DNA from: Syntrophomonadaceae bacterium
GTDB lineage: Bacteria; Bacillota; Dethiobacteria; DTU022
Reading direction: 5' to 3'
Length of the DNA stretch: 6,994 bases
Assembly (NCBI GenBank): GCA_007119335.1
Contig: SKPU01000257.1
Location: 1-6,994 of the forward strand
Of the stretch, positions 6,951-6,994 are shown piece by piece. Numbering within the stretch: position 1 is the stretch's first letter; each line of letters opens with the position of its first letter. The position numbers and the translations under genes are program-made. The notes below the pieces were generated by a model. It worked only from the letters and a program-made list of their open reading frames with translations. It did no database searches and was not told the origin of the DNA.

Positions 6951-6992
6951 ACCACCCTGATTTAATGCGCCGTGGGGTGGTTATATTTTTTT
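6951..6992 (+). terminator. Intrinsic terminator after the ftsEX-M23 operon
   Basis: ACCACCC (6951-6957) pairs with GGGTGGT (6975-6981) to give a 7-base-pair GC-rich stem with a 17-base loop, followed by TATA and a run of seven T (6986-6992). It lies 58 bases after the M23 stop. The loop is longer than usual, but stem and T-tract together are convincing. It is oriented for plus-strand transcripts. Confidence 0.8.
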
Positions 6993-6994
6993 GG

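Noticed and set aside
6948..6986. TTGACC (6948-6953) with TTATAT (6981-6986) as a promoter for a downstream gene
   Set aside because: The spacing is 27 bases, far from 16-18, and both elements are part of the terminator hairpin.

Overview
The window is a compact, all plus-strand block of housekeeping genes from a low-to-moderate GC Gram-positive bacterium, most likely a clostridial or related Bacillota lineage. The evidence is the adjacency secA-prfB followed closely by ftsE-ftsX and a coiled-coil murein hydrolase, a known Bacillota neighbourhood, together with strong AGGAGG-type ribosome binding sites and a SecA/RF2 pair that reads like the Bacillus/Clostridium versions. The genus cannot be fixed from this sequence alone.

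Layout: 1-1925 is the C-terminal part of secA, whose 5' end lies outside the window. 1946-3068 is prfB (release factor 2), which must be read through a programmed +1 frameshift at an in-frame TGA (2015-2017); the frame-zero leader starts at 1946. 3077-3955 is a YitT-family membrane protein, 8 bases after prfB, with its ribosome binding site overlapping the prfB stop. 3956-4083 is the only sizeable gap (128 bases). It is AT-rich and holds a weak hairpin, a possible extended -10 promoter and the ftsE ribosome binding site. 4084-4773 is ftsE, overlapping ftsX (4763-5650) by 11 bases. 5693-6892 is a secreted coiled-coil M23 peptidase. The window ends in an intrinsic terminator (6951-6992).

The genes probably form two transcription units: secA-prfB-yitT (export motor, termination factor, membrane protein of unknown role) and ftsE-ftsX-M23 peptidase. 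In the second unit the FtsE ATPase and FtsX membrane protein are expected to work across the membrane to activate the exported peptidase during cell-wall growth or division. SecA is a general export motor and would plausibly export that enzyme through the Sec channel using its signal peptide.

I found no mobile element, CRISPR array, RNA gene or wholly unknown system. The points worth a second look are refinements of known systems: an RF2 with SPY in place of the usual SPF anticodon tripeptide, a frameshift site in TGAA rather than the usual TGAC context, an FtsEX-linked M23 enzyme with all metal-binding and catalytic residues intact, and an acidic segment in SecA.
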